Notes: a model not told the origin generated them from the letters alone. A stretch of DNA of 43,621 bases from Spirochaetota bacterium (GCA_020049045.1 JAIFLN010000145.1:1-43621); one strand, 5' to 3'; positions 7,517-16,981 are shown, counted from the stretch's first letter. A program made the numbers and translations.

Positions 7517-8908
7517 TTACCTCTTGAGGCCGATCAGTTCCTGAAGCATCTGGTCTGCCGTCGTGATTGTCCTGGAGTTGGCCTGGAACCCGCGCTGGGT
7601 GACGATCATGTCGGTAAAGGCATCCGCCAGGTCAACGTTGGCCATTTCGAGGGCACCGGCGATGAACTTGCCTTTGCCTGCAGTACCCGAAGCTCCGACA
7701 TTGGCATCGCCGGAGTTGTTGGTCTTGATATAGGTCGAGTCACCGGCCTTCTCAAGCCCGCCCGGGTTGGTGAAGCTGGCAAGTGCTACCTGCCCCAGAG
7801 TTCGATTGGTACCGTTCGAATAGACCCCTGTGATCTGTCCGCTGGCATCGATTCCGAAGCTTTCCAGGTAACCCATTCCGTAACCGTCCTGACGGAAGGA
7901 CTTGTTGGAACTCTGGTCAGCGAACTGGGTAGTCGCGTTGGTGTAACTGCCAATTGTTCCCAAGTTCAAATTCAGAGTCTGGGTCGCTCCGGGCTGCCCG
8001 GCATTGGCTCCCTGGACGGTAAAGGTCATAGGGATGGAAAGGTTGCCTTGGTTGCGTGCTTGACCGGCGCTATCGGTAACCGAGGTCAGGGCACCCAGAT
8101 TGTCAAACTTGACAACATAGGTGTTGCCGGTGGGCGGAGTTCCGAAACCCACAGCCAGATTGTTGTTGAAGGTGGTGTTTTCCGGATCAACCTGCACGGT
8201 GGCCAACCACTGATTGGGAACATCCGGTGCATTGGGGTCACGCTGGTAGGTCACGACCATGCGATGGGTGTTACCAAAAGTATCATAGATCGTCTTGTCA
8301 ACCTGCCAGGTTCCCTTGGCGATGTCTTCGGGACTGGAATTGGCGTTCAACAGCGGAGCCCGCTTGTCGAGATTACACGCAAAATCGATGTTCTGAGTGG
8401 CCTTGGCAGGATCCTTACTGCCGATGGGAATTGTCAGCTGCGTGGTATCGCCGGCGGGCCGGACGACAGCATTGCCGTTGACAACCTGCGCCATCCATCC
8501 TTGCACCTTCATACCATTGGAGGGGTTCACAAGCGTTCCGTTGGAATCAAGGCCGAAAGCTCCGGCCCGGGTGAAGAAACTCTTGTCGCCGTCTTTGAGG
8601 ATGAAAAACCCGTTGCCCTGAACAGCGACGTCGGTGTTGACTCCTGTGCTCTGAAGCGAACCCTGGGTGAAAATGGTGTCGACGGAAGCGACGGTCATAC
8701 CCAAACCGACCTGCTTAGGGTTCACACCACCAATGTCTTCATTGGGTTTGGCAGCACCTTGCATGGTCTGGCTGATCATATCCTGGAAATTCACACGGCC
8801 TTTTTTGAAACCAGTGGTGTTTACGTTGGAGATGTTGTTGCCGATGACGTCCATCCGGGTCTGATGGTTCTGCAGGCCGGAAACACCGGCGTAAAGGGAT
8901 CGCATCAT
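7517..8908 (-). CDS. flgE: Flagellar hook protein FlgE (spirochaete type with lysinoalanine residues)
   Basis: FlgE builds the hook, the universal joint between motor and filament; in spirochaetes it lies in the periplasm. The 463-residue protein has the N-terminal rod/hook signature ([20 protein letters not shown]), the central D1/D2 domains and the C-terminal helix ending [12 protein letters not shown]. Lys165, Cys178 and Asn179 (in SK165D and FAC178N179L) fall at the same numbers as the T. denticola FlgE residues that form an intersubunit lysinoalanine cross-link. The ATG at 8906-8908 is followed by a second ATG and is preceded by GGAGGTGA within flgD; the flgD stop is two bases away. FlgF and FlgG are excluded by length and by the cross-link motif. 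Confidence 0.97.
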   Translation of the reverse strand: MMRSLYAGVSGLQNHQTRMDVIGNNISNVNTTGFKKGRVNFQDMISQTMQGAAKPNEDIGGVNPKQVGLGMTVASVDTIFTQGSLQSTGVNTDVAVQGNGFFILKDGDKSFFTRAGAFGLDSNGTLVNPSNGMKVQGWMAQVVNGNAVVRPAGDTTQLTIPIGSKDPAKATQNIDFACNLDKRAPLLNANSSPEDIAKGTWQVDKTIYDTFGNTHRMVVTYQRDPNAPDVPNQWLATVQVDPENTTFNNNLAVGFGTPPTGNTYVVKFDNLGALTSVTDSAGQARNQGNLSIPMTFTVQGANAGQPGATQTLNLNLGTIGSYTNATTQFADQSSNKSFRQDGYGMGYLESFGIDASGQITGVYSNGTNRTLGQVALASFTNPGGLEKAGDSTYIKTNNSGDANVGASGTAGKGKFIAGALEMANVDLADAFTDMIVTQRGFQANSRTITTADQMLQELIGLKR

Positions 8909-8909
8909 G

Positions 8910-9368
8910 TTAGTTCACCTCCGAAGCGCTGATCTTCTGAACCGAAGCAAAATCGTAGTACTTGTCACCGACCAGAATCTGCGGGAACTGTCCGGGAGTC
9001 ACACCTGTGACTTGGCCGGTAATCAATTGATCGCCGATCTGGATTTCCACGGTTTTTCCAATGGTGGAAACAGCCTGGCTGGCGTTGATGACGCTGGAAA
9101 CTTTACCAAAACTGTTTGCCATATTGGTCATCTGTTCCAAGGAAGAGAACTGAGCCATCTGGGCGATGAAGTCCTTGTCCTGCATAGGTTGTGTTGGATC
9201 TTGGGTGGTCAGCTGGGTGATCAGGATTTTGAGAAAGTCATCCTTGTTCATGTTCTGGCTGACTGCCTTGCCATTGTTGATCGACTTGTTGAAGGTGTCG
9301 ACCTGCTGGGTCACCTTGGCCTGTTCAAGGCCGTTCATCTGGGTGTTAAAACTCATTCCGTCCATCAT
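8910..9368 (-). CDS. flgD: Hook cap protein FlgD
   Basis: FlgD caps the growing hook and guides FlgE polymerisation. The 152 residues carry the conserved N-terminal region ([20 protein letters not shown], then [14 protein letters not shown]), and after it a short domain with TGQVTGV. The length is typical of spirochaete FlgD, which lacks part of the enterobacterial C-terminal domain. Several ATGs are close together (9366-9368, 9363-9365, 9354-9356). GAGGTGAG abuts the first, so the second ATG has better spacing and the exact start is uncertain by one to four codons. It lies six bases after fliK and runs into flgE. Confidence 0.95.
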   Translation of the reverse strand: MMDGMSFNTQMNGLEQAKVTQQVDTFNKSINNGKAVSQNMNKDDFLKILITQLTTQDPTQPMQDKDFIAQMAQFSSLEQMTNMANSFGKVSSVINASQAVSTIGKTVEIQIGDQLITGQVTGVTPGQFPQILVGDKYYDFASVQKISASEVN

Positions 9369-9374
9369 CTCACC

Positions 9375-10619
9375 TCATGCCGTCAAATTGATCTGCCGGT
9401 CGTTCCACGAACCAAGGGTCCGTCCCTCGACTGGTGCCGCCTGGGTCACCTGCCGGTCATAGTCTCGCGCCTGGGGAGCCGTCTGGGGCTGCCGGTTTCC
9501 TTGTTTGGAAGCTCCGCCCTCGCCGCCCACAGAAACCTCAAGACTCAGGTCATTCCATCCTCCATCCTTGAACGCTTGGAGCAGACCATCCATGTTGTTC
9601 TGGAATACTTCCTTCACACTTTGATTCTCGACATAAATCTGTCCGGCTAAACTGTTGTCGGCGAGATTCAGTGATACCTTCACCTTCCCCAGGCTTTCGG
9701 GATAGAGCGTCATGCGAATTTCGCCGGCATTTTGATCCTTTAGGACGATCCGGGCTTGGTCCACCAGCTGGCCGTAACCGCGTTCGACCAGGTATTGCTG
9801 AAAGCTCACAGCGTCACGCGCTGACACGGGAGTGTTCTGAGGTTTTAGATCAAAGCCGTCCCTGGCTTTCCCTGAGACAGTCTGAAAAGTTACTTGAATG
9901 TCACTGGTTCCCGTTTTTGGGTCGGCCGTTTTGGCCTGAACCTGCAGTTCCACGGGAGCACTGACAGGTTGGCTGGCGGCTCCTTCGGCTCCTGAAAGCC
10001 TCAGCTTTTCTTTTTCTTTGAGCTCTGTCCGCCGGTCAACAACAAAGATTTTCTGCTTATCCTCGGTACGTTCAGACCGGGGCGCATTCTGCTGCGCTTG
10101 CGAGCGGGCAATTTCGGCTGCCGCCGCAGTCACTGGTGCCGGCACTCCCAGTTCCATGCCGGTCCGACGGTCACGGAGCGGGGCTTTGGATTTCTCGGTT
10201 GAGGCTTGGACCGCTTCAGCCTCGGGGGCTTTCACCGGCTTGGGAGTGGTATCAAGCTTGGCCGGAACCATCATTGACACCAAGTTGGGGTCTACCTCGC
10301 CATTTTTGGCTTCACCCTTCTTCCCGTCTTTCGCCTCTTTCAGTTCTTTTGGCTTTTCCACCGGTGCGTCAATGGACTTGCCCTTGGGCTGCTTGGACTT
10401 GTCGGCAGAATTGGGTTGGAAGGAGTTTTGTTCCACAACCGCCTTGGCAGCCTGGGACAATTGATCAAGGAGAGCTTGAAACTTGGTCTTGGGAGCAGCG
10501 GCCCCGTGCAAGGCCTCTGTGGGTACACCTTTAGCGGGAACCAGAGCGGCAGGAACCTTGAGACTGAGGGCTGCCTTGGGCGGAGCCTGGGAAAGGATCT
10601 GCGGGAGAGCAACGGCCAT
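9375..10619 (-). CDS. fliK: Flagellar hook-length control protein FliK
   Basis: FliK measures hook length and triggers the FlhB specificity switch. From the ATG at 10617-10619 (GGAGGTG three bases upstream) it has 414 residues. The first 270 or so are low-complexity, rich in Ala, Lys, Pro and Gln, as expected for the secreted ruler. The C-terminal hook-length domain (about 290-385) is clear: IRMTLYPESLGKVKVSLNL, then VKEVFQNNMDGLLQAF. A GTG two codons earlier is possible. The gene lies between flbB and flgD, the spirochaete order. Confidence 0.92.
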   Translation of the reverse strand: MAVALPQILSQAPPKAALSLKVPAALVPAKGVPTEALHGAAAPKTKFQALLDQLSQAAKAVVEQNSFQPNSADKSKQPKGKSIDAPVEKPKELKEAKDGKKGEAKNGEVDPNLVSMMVPAKLDTTPKPVKAPEAEAVQASTEKSKAPLRDRRTGMELGVPAPVTAAAAEIARSQAQQNAPRSERTEDKQKIFVVDRRTELKEKEKLRLSGAEGAASQPVSAPVELQVQAKTADPKTGTSDIQVTFQTVSGKARDGFDLKPQNTPVSARDAVSFQQYLVERGYGQLVDQARIVLKDQNAGEIRMTLYPESLGKVKVSLNLADNSLAGQIYVENQSVKEVFQNNMDGLLQAFKDGGWNDLSLEVSVGGEGGASKQGNRQPQTAPQARDYDRQVTQAAPVEGRTLGSWNDRQINLTA

Positions 10620-10661
10620 GAACACCTCCGGAGGGGACTGGGTCCTCCCGGAGGAGGTCCG

Positions 10662-11291
10662 TCAGTCCGCGGGTTTGCGGGCCATTTTCCGTTGAAGAGT
10701 CGCTGCCCGTTCGGCGGGCATCAGACCGATCCATGCGGAAACGATGGAATCAGTACCCTGGGCCTTGGCTTCCTCTTCGGTTACCCGTAAAAGGTCGATC
10801 AGGTCCTGGTCTTCCAACTGGAGCAGAATGGGAACGGCCTTTGCCGGGGGCATGGCGTTCAGATACTTGGAATTCTGCACCAGGTTCGCCTTCCTATCGT
10901 CGGCCTGTTTTTGGATTTGGTTGAAGGAATTCTCCCGGTCATCCTGAGCCTTTTCGCGCTCGGCAAGACTGTTCTGTTTCTGAAGCAGTTCTTCAGATTG
11001 TTTTTTGAGGTCGACATCCTGCAAAGACAGGTCTTCTTTGTAAAGAGCCAGGGCATCCTCGCGTTTCATCAGCCGTTCCCGGTCTAGCAACAACGGATCT
11101 TCGGCGTTGATCTGACGGTCGGTGGAAGTGAATCCGACAGCTTTGAGCAGGGGCATGGCCATGGTCCTGGCGTCGAGCAACCCCAAAATATCAAGCCAGA
11201 GAACACCAATTCCTGCCAGGACAAAAATCAGAAGGAGGAGCCCTAGAATGCGTCCCAGGACATTTGCGCTGCGTCGTTTCGCCTTAGCCAA
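10662..11291 (-). CDS. flbB: Periplasmic flagellar collar protein FlbB (MotE-like)
   Basis: In Borrelia, FlbB is the base protein of the collar that surrounds the periplasmic flagellar motor and orients stators; it is a spirochaete feature. The 209 residues show a basic N-tail, one membrane helix at about 13-37, a long charged coiled coil (about 68-140) and a C-terminal MgtE-N/MotE-like domain (about 142-205: LNAMPPAKAVPILLQL ... LMPAERAATLQRKM). The start is TTG at 11289-11291, six bases after GGAGGA and overlapping the fliJ stop by eight bases; the first in-frame ATG is beyond the membrane helix, so TTG is strongly preferred. The position between fliJ and fliK matches flbB in Treponema and Borrelia. 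Confidence 0.87.
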   Translation of the reverse strand: MAKAKRRSANVLGRILGLLLLIFVLAGIGVLWLDILGLLDARTMAMPLLKAVGFTSTDRQINAEDPLLLDRERLMKREDALALYKEDLSLQDVDLKKQSEELLQKQNSLAEREKAQDDRENSFNQIQKQADDRKANLVQNSKYLNAMPPAKAVPILLQLEDQDLIDLLRVTEEEAKAQGTDSIVSAWIGLMPAERAATLQRKMARKPAD

Positions 11292-11745
11292 TCGATTCCT
11301 CCACCGGCCTCATTTTGCGGATAAAGGCGGCCGTATTCAAGTCGTCCAGCCGGAGGACCTCACGCTTAGCCTCAGCCTGCTTAAACGCGAGGGCTTGCTT
11401 CTCCTGAAGCTTTGAAAGTACTTCCCGCCGCTTGCGAGTTTCCAGGTAGGCCGCCAGCAGATCCTCACGCTCGACGGTGAGGCGCGCCAGCTCTTGTTCC
11501 TTGACTTCAATCTCGTGGCCCAAACGCAGGCGGAATCTGTCATGGTAAGCCAGTGCCGTCAGATCAATGGCACCCGTACCACGGCTTAGAAAGGTGTCCC
11601 GACGGCGGACAATCAACTCCTGGACGGTACGCTCGCAGGCGGCACATTGGCCTGTTTTGGCAGCCAGCAAATTCTCCGCCTGCTTTTCTTCCCAAAGACG
11701 CAAATCCAGAATTTTTTGCAGGCTAAACCGAAAGTGCCGTGCCAT
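11284..11745 (-). CDS. fliJ: Flagellar export chaperone-escort protein FliJ
   Basis: FliJ is the small coiled-coil protein that sits in the FliI ATPase ring and links it to FlhA. The 153 residues are almost entirely charged helix, starting MARHFRFSLQKILDLRLWEE, the characteristic N-terminus (F-x-L-Q-x-[IV]-L-x-L-R). The ATG shares one base with the fliI stop (TGATG), indicating translational coupling. Its own 3' end carries the ribosome-binding site of flbB. Confidence 0.92.
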   Translation of the reverse strand: MARHFRFSLQKILDLRLWEEKQAENLLAAKTGQCAACERTVQELIVRRRDTFLSRGTGAIDLTALAYHDRFRLRLGHEIEVKEQELARLTVEREDLLAAYLETRKRREVLSKLQEKQALAFKQAEAKREVLRLDDLNTAAFIRKMRPVEESIG

Positions 11746-13088
11746 CAGCCGCCAGCTTCTTCATCGGCAGTCGCCAAGGTAAGGCCGGCAATGGTGGCGG
11801 CGCGCTGCAAGGTTTCGAGCCAGGGTGCCTTCTCTTCGACACCTTGAACCAGAAACTCCCGGATCTCCTTGTACTTCTTGATGGCGAGGTCGATTTCGGG
11901 GTTGGAACCGGGGGCGTAGGCCCCTGCGTTGATCAGATCTTCGGCTTGGGTGTAGATCGCCAGATGTTTTCGCAAAATGGCAAAGACCTGCCTGGCGGTG
12001 GGGCTGGTGATCTTGGTGGCGAGGCGGCTGACCGATTTGAGAACGTCGATGGCCGGATAATGGGACTGGTCGGCCAGCCGGCGGCTCAAGACCACATGTC
12101 CGTCGAGAATCCCCCGCACCGCATCGGCAATAGGATCGTCCATATCATCGCCGTCGACCAAGATTGTGTAAAGACCGGTAATCGTACCTGATGCACCGGT
12201 ACCAGCGCGCTCCAGAAGCTTGGGAAGGAGGCTGAAGACGCTGGGGGTATATCCTTGCCGAGCCGGAGGTTCGCCGACGGCCAAACCGATTTCGCGCTGG
12301 GCGTAGGCAAAGCGGGTCACCGAGTCAAACAGAAGCATTACATCCTTGCCTTGATCGCGGAAATACTCTGCGATGGCAGTGGCCACGTAGGCGCCCCGCA
12401 GACGGGCCAGAGCGGGGGTATTGGAGGTGCTGACGACGATTACCGACCGGGCCAGACCTTCGGGTCCCAGTTCGTTGTCGATGAATTCCCGCACCTCGCG
12501 TCCCCGCTCACCGATAAGGGCCACGACATTCACATCGGCGGTAGTGTTTTTAGCGATCATTCCCAAAAGGGTTGACTTTCCCACTCCCGATCCGGCGAAA
12601 ATACCCAAGCGCTGCCCTTTTCCCAAGGGAATCAAGGCGTCGATGGAACGAACACCGGTGGCGATTCTGCGGGTGATCCTCTGCCTGTTGAGAGCATCAG
12701 GCGGGTTGCTGACTGCGGGGTAAAAGGCGGAAGATCCGACATCGCCTTTGCCATCGATAGGACGCCCCAGACCGTCAAGAACCCTCCCCAGAAGTTTTTC
12801 GCTGACAGGTACTTGCAGCGTTTCTCCCATTGCTTTGACCTTGCAGCCGATTTCGAGACCTTCAACCTCTTCAAAGGGCATGAGCTGGACTGTTTTGCTG
12901 GAAAGACCGACCACCTCTGCCCAAATCCACTTGTCGTGGCTGGGCAGCTCAATCTGGCACAATTCACCCACAACGGCCTGCGGCCCGTGACTTTCGATCA
13001 TCAGCCCCTGGACGCGGCTCACCCTGCCGTAGAATTTCTGAGGATCGGTACGGTCCACTGTCGTGACGTATTTGTCAAAGAGGTTCAT
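11745..13088 (-). CDS. fliI: Flagellum-specific ATPase FliI
   Basis: FliI is the F1-like hexameric ATPase that unfolds and delivers export substrates. Of 447 residues, the Walker A GSGVGKST is at 166-173, the ATPase signature PPARQGYTPSVFSLLP lies further on, and the Walker B region reads DVMLLFDSVTRFAYAQRE. Length and domain order (beta-barrel, nucleotide-binding, helical C-terminus) are normal. It begins eight bases after fliH and shares a base with fliJ. A V- or F-type ATPase is excluded by context and by the FliI-type EIGLAVGEPPARQG segment. Confidence 0.98.
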   Translation of the reverse strand: MNLFDKYVTTVDRTDPQKFYGRVSRVQGLMIESHGPQAVVGELCQIELPSHDKWIWAEVVGLSSKTVQLMPFEEVEGLEIGCKVKAMGETLQVPVSEKLLGRVLDGLGRPIDGKGDVGSSAFYPAVSNPPDALNRQRITRRIATGVRSIDALIPLGKGQRLGIFAGSGVGKSTLLGMIAKNTTADVNVVALIGERGREVREFIDNELGPEGLARSVIVVSTSNTPALARLRGAYVATAIAEYFRDQGKDVMLLFDSVTRFAYAQREIGLAVGEPPARQGYTPSVFSLLPKLLERAGTGASGTITGLYTILVDGDDMDDPIADAVRGILDGHVVLSRRLADQSHYPAIDVLKSVSRLATKITSPTARQVFAILRKHLAIYTQAEDLINAGAYAPGSNPEIDLAIKKYKEIREFLVQGVEEKAPWLETLQRAATIAGLTLATADEEAGG

Positions 13089-13096
13089 GGGCGGCC

Positions 13097-14032
13097 TCAG
13101 GTGTTCGTCGGCGGCTGAGCGCCCTGTGTCTTGGAGCGGATAGGCATCAGTTCGATGATCTTCTCCTCGATTTCCGAGAACTGGCTGGAAATCTTGGCGT
13201 CAATTTCACCGAAGTCGGTTTCGATCACGGCACCGCCCTGATCCACACTGGTGTCTTCCATCACTGTGATCGATTTGACGTTCTCGACGAGGCTGAGAAA
13301 CTCTTTCACGTGTTCGGTGGTGATTTTGAGGTCTTCGAGGTTGACCCTGACCACAACGTCACCACGGGTCTTAAGCTTGCGAAGAGCCTGCAGAACATTG
13401 TTGATCACCACATTGCGCTGGTTTTCGCTGATCACCTTGACGACTTTTTTTGAAATCTGCAGAACCAGCTGTACGATCTGGGTCTCCGTTCCTTCAATGA
13501 TTTCCTGCCGTTTCTCAGTGATTTTTTCCAGAATCACGTGGATACGGCCCACCAGGCGGTCAACCTCAGCGCTTCCCGCTGTCCAGCCTTCCTCATAGCC
13601 TGCTTTCTCTCCCTTAGAACGGGCCTCTTCCTCAATCAGGGAAAGGCGGTATTTGGTGTCCCGATCAAGGTTGGCAGCTTCGTCCTTAGCCCGATCTACA
13701 ATCTTCTGGGCTTCTTTTTCGGCTTCCACCCGAAGTTGCACACCATTTTCTTTTTCTTGACGAACCAGGTCGAAGGCGGCGGCTTCGGCTTTCTTCAGGA
13801 TGTCCTGGCACTGAAGTTCGGCTTCCTGGATCAGCATGGCGCGGTCACCTTCCCACTGAGCCTTGAAGGCCTCAGCCTCTCGCCTCAGGTCGTCGGCTGT
13901 TGGGCCCAGGAATTCGTTGGACTCGTCAAGAACTTCCACTTCCTGCGGTTGAAACTGAGCGGGAGCTTTGATCGACACCGTGTCGACCAGCTGGTTCTTG
14001 AACTCGTAGGGACGGAACACATTTTTAGCCAT
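13097..14032 (-). CDS. fliH: Flagellar assembly protein FliH
   Basis: FliH is the stator-like partner of FliI and holds it at the C-ring. The 311 residues begin MAKNVFRPYEFKNQLVDTVS, the usual start of spirochaete FliH, followed by a long charged coiled coil (about 50-165) with Ala/Glu/Lys repeats and a C-terminal V-ATPase-E-like domain (about 175-300) containing DTSVDQGGAVIETDFGEIDA. The ATG at 14030-14032 is clear. An unusual 142-base gap separates it from fliG. Confidence 0.95.
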   Translation of the reverse strand: MAKNVFRPYEFKNQLVDTVSIKAPAQFQPQEVEVLDESNEFLGPTADDLRREAEAFKAQWEGDRAMLIQEAELQCQDILKKAEAAAFDLVRQEKENGVQLRVEAEKEAQKIVDRAKDEAANLDRDTKYRLSLIEEEARSKGEKAGYEEGWTAGSAEVDRLVGRIHVILEKITEKRQEIIEGTETQIVQLVLQISKKVVKVISENQRNVVINNVLQALRKLKTRGDVVVRVNLEDLKITTEHVKEFLSLVENVKSITVMEDTSVDQGGAVIETDFGEIDAKISSQFSEIEEKIIELMPIRSKTQGAQPPTNT

Positions 14033-14062
14033 GGAAGGCTCCGCGTTGAGAATCGGAACATC

Positions 14063-14156
14063 TCACACAGAGGCACGGAGCGCCACAGAGAACGGTGGGA
14101 CAAGATTCACTTTTTCTCTTCATTTCTTCTTTTCTTCCTCTGCGGCCTCTGTGTGA
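14063..14156. repeat. Palindromic CACAGAGG-type intergenic element
   Basis: The gap between fliG and fliH holds a 12-bp perfect inverted repeat, TCACACAGAGGC at 14063-14074 and its complement at 14145-14156. Inside the left arm further CACGGAG and CACAGAG motifs follow, and inside the right arm CCTCTGCGG. The centre is a pyrimidine-rich stretch. This resembles the short CACAGAG-rich palindromic elements seen between genes in many environmental bacteria. No coding potential or terminator T-run is evident. Confidence 0.6.
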
Positions 14157-14174
14157 ACGTCTTTCAGTAAAAGA

Positions 14175-15236
14175 CTAGACCAGTACATCTTCCTCACCGC
14201 TGCGGGCGATCACGACTTCACCAGCCTCTTCAAGCTTGCGGATGACGGCAACGATCTTCTGCTGTGCTTCTTCGACATCTTTACGACGGGTGGGCCCCAT
14301 GAACTCCATGTCTTCCTTAAGCAAGCTGGCGGCCCGCTTGGACATATTGCGGAAGATCTTGTCCTGCACCTCGCTGTCGACTGATTTAAGGGCTTTTGAC
14401 AGCTCCTGGGTGTCGACCTCACGCAAAACCTTCTGGATTGCCTTGTCGTCGAGCATAACGATGTCTTCAAAGACGAACATGCGTTTCTTGATCTCTTCAG
14501 CCAGCTCGGGGTCGTCCTCTTCCAAGGTTTCAATGATCTGCCGTTCCGTGGTGCGGTCAACCATGTTGAGAATGTCAACAATACTGTCAACACCACCGGC
14601 CGCTGTGTAGTCTTCACTCGACAGAGTCGAAAGCTTCTTTTCAAGAACCCGCTCGACTTCCCGCAAAACGTCGGGAGAGGTGCGGTCCATGGTTGCAATG
14701 CGCTTGGCAACGTCAGACTGAATTTCGCCGGGAAGCTGCCCGAGGATAACCGAAGCCTTCTGGGGCTCAAGGTAGGCCAAGATGAGGGCAATGGTTTGAG
14801 GGTGCTCCTGCTGGATGAAGTTCATCAGGTGGGCCGGATCGGTACGCCGGATGAAGTCGAAGGGACGGGTCTGAAGGCTGGAGGTCAAACGGTTGATGAT
14901 GTCGACGGCTTTCTGGTTTCCCAGAGATTTTTCCAGCAGTTCCCGTGCGTAATCGATACCACCGGTTGTAATGAACTCCTGTGCCATCATCAGGTCCCGG
15001 AATTCGAGGAGAACGGCGTCGCGGGATTCGGAGTCGACAGTCTCCAGGCGGGCGATTTCAAAGGTCAGCGCTTCGATCTCATCTTCCCGCAGATGCTTGA
15101 AAATCTCGGCAGATATTTCACTGCCCAAAGTGACCAGGAAGACCGCCGACTTTTGACGGCCGTTGAGATCGAGTTTGCTGCTGCTTTTTTTTCCCTTGGC
15201 GGGCTTTTCGTCGGCATCGGGCTTAGCTTTGGCCAT
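14175..15236 (-). CDS. fliG: Flagellar motor switch protein FliG
   Basis: FliG is the C-ring protein that contacts the stator and generates torque. The 353 residues comprise a Lys-rich extension (1-20), the N-terminal FliF-binding domain, the middle domain with EHPQTIA at 144-150, and the C-terminal domain with the charged torque helix (RNMSKRAASLLKEDMEFMGP). The start ATG is preceded by GGGAG. The position after fliF is that of the operon-encoded FliG of spirochaetes (FliG2 in Borrelia and Treponema); a second paralogue may exist elsewhere in the genome. Confidence 0.97.
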   Translation of the reverse strand: MAKAKPDADEKPAKGKKSSSKLDLNGRQKSAVFLVTLGSEISAEIFKHLREDEIEALTFEIARLETVDSESRDAVLLEFRDLMMAQEFITTGGIDYARELLEKSLGNQKAVDIINRLTSSLQTRPFDFIRRTDPAHLMNFIQQEHPQTIALILAYLEPQKASVILGQLPGEIQSDVAKRIATMDRTSPDVLREVERVLEKKLSTLSSEDYTAAGGVDSIVDILNMVDRTTERQIIETLEEDDPELAEEIKKRMFVFEDIVMLDDKAIQKVLREVDTQELSKALKSVDSEVQDKIFRNMSKRAASLLKEDMEFMGPTRRKDVEEAQQKIVAVIRKLEEAGEVVIARSGEEDVLV

Positions 15237-15271
15237 GGAGGGCTCCCTTGTGTTTGATCATACCCTTATCC

Positions 15272-16981
15272 TCACTCTTCCGCCAACCAAGTCCTGATCA
15301 GCTGGGCGACATCAGAGGGATGTTCTCTCGCCATATTGACTGCCGTTTCCTGCAGTTCAAGCCTGGCCCTCTCTGCCACCGACATTTCCACCTGAACACC
15401 TTCTTCCTCGGCACTGCGCAATGCAGCTTCGCGCATCGCCTGATGCTGACGGGAGAGTTCCTCTTCGCGCAGCCGGCGCCGGCGTTCCATTTCACGGCTG
15501 ATCAGCCGGAAGACCAGGAAGGCAACCAGGACAAAGACCAGACCGATAATGACCACCAGCAAGGTGTTCTGGAGGTTCTTCTGCGAACGGTAGTCAGCAT
15601 CTTCTTTCTCAAACTGAACGGAACGGTCAAAGGCGATATGTTCAACAGTCACAATGTCGCCCCGGGGGAAGCTGTACCCGACGGCGGCCTGAAGAATCGA
15701 CTTGGCCTTCTGCATCTCCTCGTTTGACAGCGCACGGTAAGTGCGTTTAATGGTGCCGTTGGCTTCCGTGAGCAGTTCGCCGGTCTTGGGGTCGAAATCT
15801 TTGGTCCAAGTACCGTCGAGGGCCACACCGATGGTCACGCGCTCGATGCGTACCGGGCTTTTCTCAATCGTGCTCTTTTCCGTGTTGACCACATTGTTCG
15901 TGATTTCGGACTTGTCGGTATAGCTGCCCACCAAATTGGACAGATCCTTGTATGCAGGCGCAGTCTGACCTTCCTGACCAGCTGGTCCTTCGGGGTTGAA
16001 CCCCGTACCGGAGAAGGTGACATCTTTCTTCGACTGGGAGAGAACAATCGAAGGAACAACCTGCCGGGGTTCATTGGTCTTGGGGTTGGCTTCCTGCATG
16101 ACGATGGGAGTGTGTTCTTCCTTGTCCATCGTTTGAGTGTCAGTGTTGAGAGTCAGGTCGAGCTTGACGATCTTGACGCGGTCGGTCTTGTAGATGTCTT
16201 GCAGGGCGCTGAGGATGGTGGCGGTGTACTGCAACTCCATTTTGCGCTTGAAGTCCATTTCCCGTTTGCCGAGTTCCAGCCGGTCCATGCCGGCAGCACC
16301 GACAAAATCATTCAGCTGCACTCCCGCCTGGTCGGTAACCACGATATTCTCCGCGGTCAGTCCCTCCACAGCAAACGTGATGAGTTTAACGATGCCTTCG
16401 ATTTTTTTTCGGTTGGTGGTGATGTCGCTGCCGGGTCGGGGGGTAATGCGGACGCTGGCGGTTGCCTGTTTCTGGTCTTCTTTGAACAGCTTGTCTTCGG
16501 GCATGACCAGCTCGATGCTCACAGCGTCAATGTCTTCCAAAGCACCGACGTGCTGCTCGAGGGCTTTGGTGATGGCACGCCGTTTATTGATGTCTCGTTC
16601 AAAGTCGGTGATGGTCCAACGTTCTACATCAAAGATCGCCCAGGGATCCACACCCGAAGGAATAAGGTTTTCCCGGAACAAAATGGCCCTTGCCCGCTGG
16701 GCTGTTTTCACATCGTTCACGTAGATCCGGCCGTCTTCGCTGGTGGAATAGGTGATCCCTTCCTGATCCAGCCTGGCGGTGATGGCCAGGACAGCCTGAG
16801 GATCTTTCAACGCACTGCCGATCAAGGCGACACGGGTCGGCTGTGCCGATAGAACCATCATCAAGCCGATGGCAACCACGGTGGCGACCGCCACACCAAT
16901 CAAGGTCAGCCTCTGGACCCAAGACCACTTTCCCCAAAGTGTCTTGATTTGATCCATCAACCTTTTTAAAAAATCGTTCAT
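15272..16981 (-). CDS. fliF: Flagellar MS-ring protein FliF
   Basis: FliF forms the MS-ring in the inner membrane around the export gate. At 569 residues it has a membrane helix at about 24-44, the two ring-building motifs of the YscJ/FliF family, a variable loop with DKSEITNNVVNTEKS, a second membrane helix near 470-490 (LLVVIIGLVFVLVAFLVF) and a C-terminal FliG-binding tail ending HPSDVAQLIRTWLAEE. The ATG follows GGGAGGGGAG. It stands between fliE and fliG. Confidence 0.98.
   Translation of the reverse strand: MNDFLKRLMDQIKTLWGKWSWVQRLTLIGVAVATVVAIGLMMVLSAQPTRVALIGSALKDPQAVLAITARLDQEGITYSTSEDGRIYVNDVKTAQRARAILFRENLIPSGVDPWAIFDVERWTITDFERDINKRRAITKALEQHVGALEDIDAVSIELVMPEDKLFKEDQKQATASVRITPRPGSDITTNRKKIEGIVKLITFAVEGLTAENIVVTDQAGVQLNDFVGAAGMDRLELGKREMDFKRKMELQYTATILSALQDIYKTDRVKIVKLDLTLNTDTQTMDKEEHTPIVMQEANPKTNEPRQVVPSIVLSQSKKDVTFSGTGFNPEGPAGQEGQTAPAYKDLSNLVGSYTDKSEITNNVVNTEKSTIEKSPVRIERVTIGVALDGTWTKDFDPKTGELLTEANGTIKRTYRALSNEEMQKAKSILQAAVGYSFPRGDIVTVEHIAFDRSVQFEKEDADYRSQKNLQNTLLVVIIGLVFVLVAFLVFRLISREMERRRRLREEELSRQHQAMREAALRSAEEEGVQVEMSVAERARLELQETAVNMAREHPSDVAQLIRTWLAEE

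Noticed and set aside
7367-8932. Long plus-strand open frame (521 codons) opposite flgE
   Set aside because: It is antisense to a fully recognisable FlgE, has no family-like motifs and arises from the codon use of the minus-strand gene.
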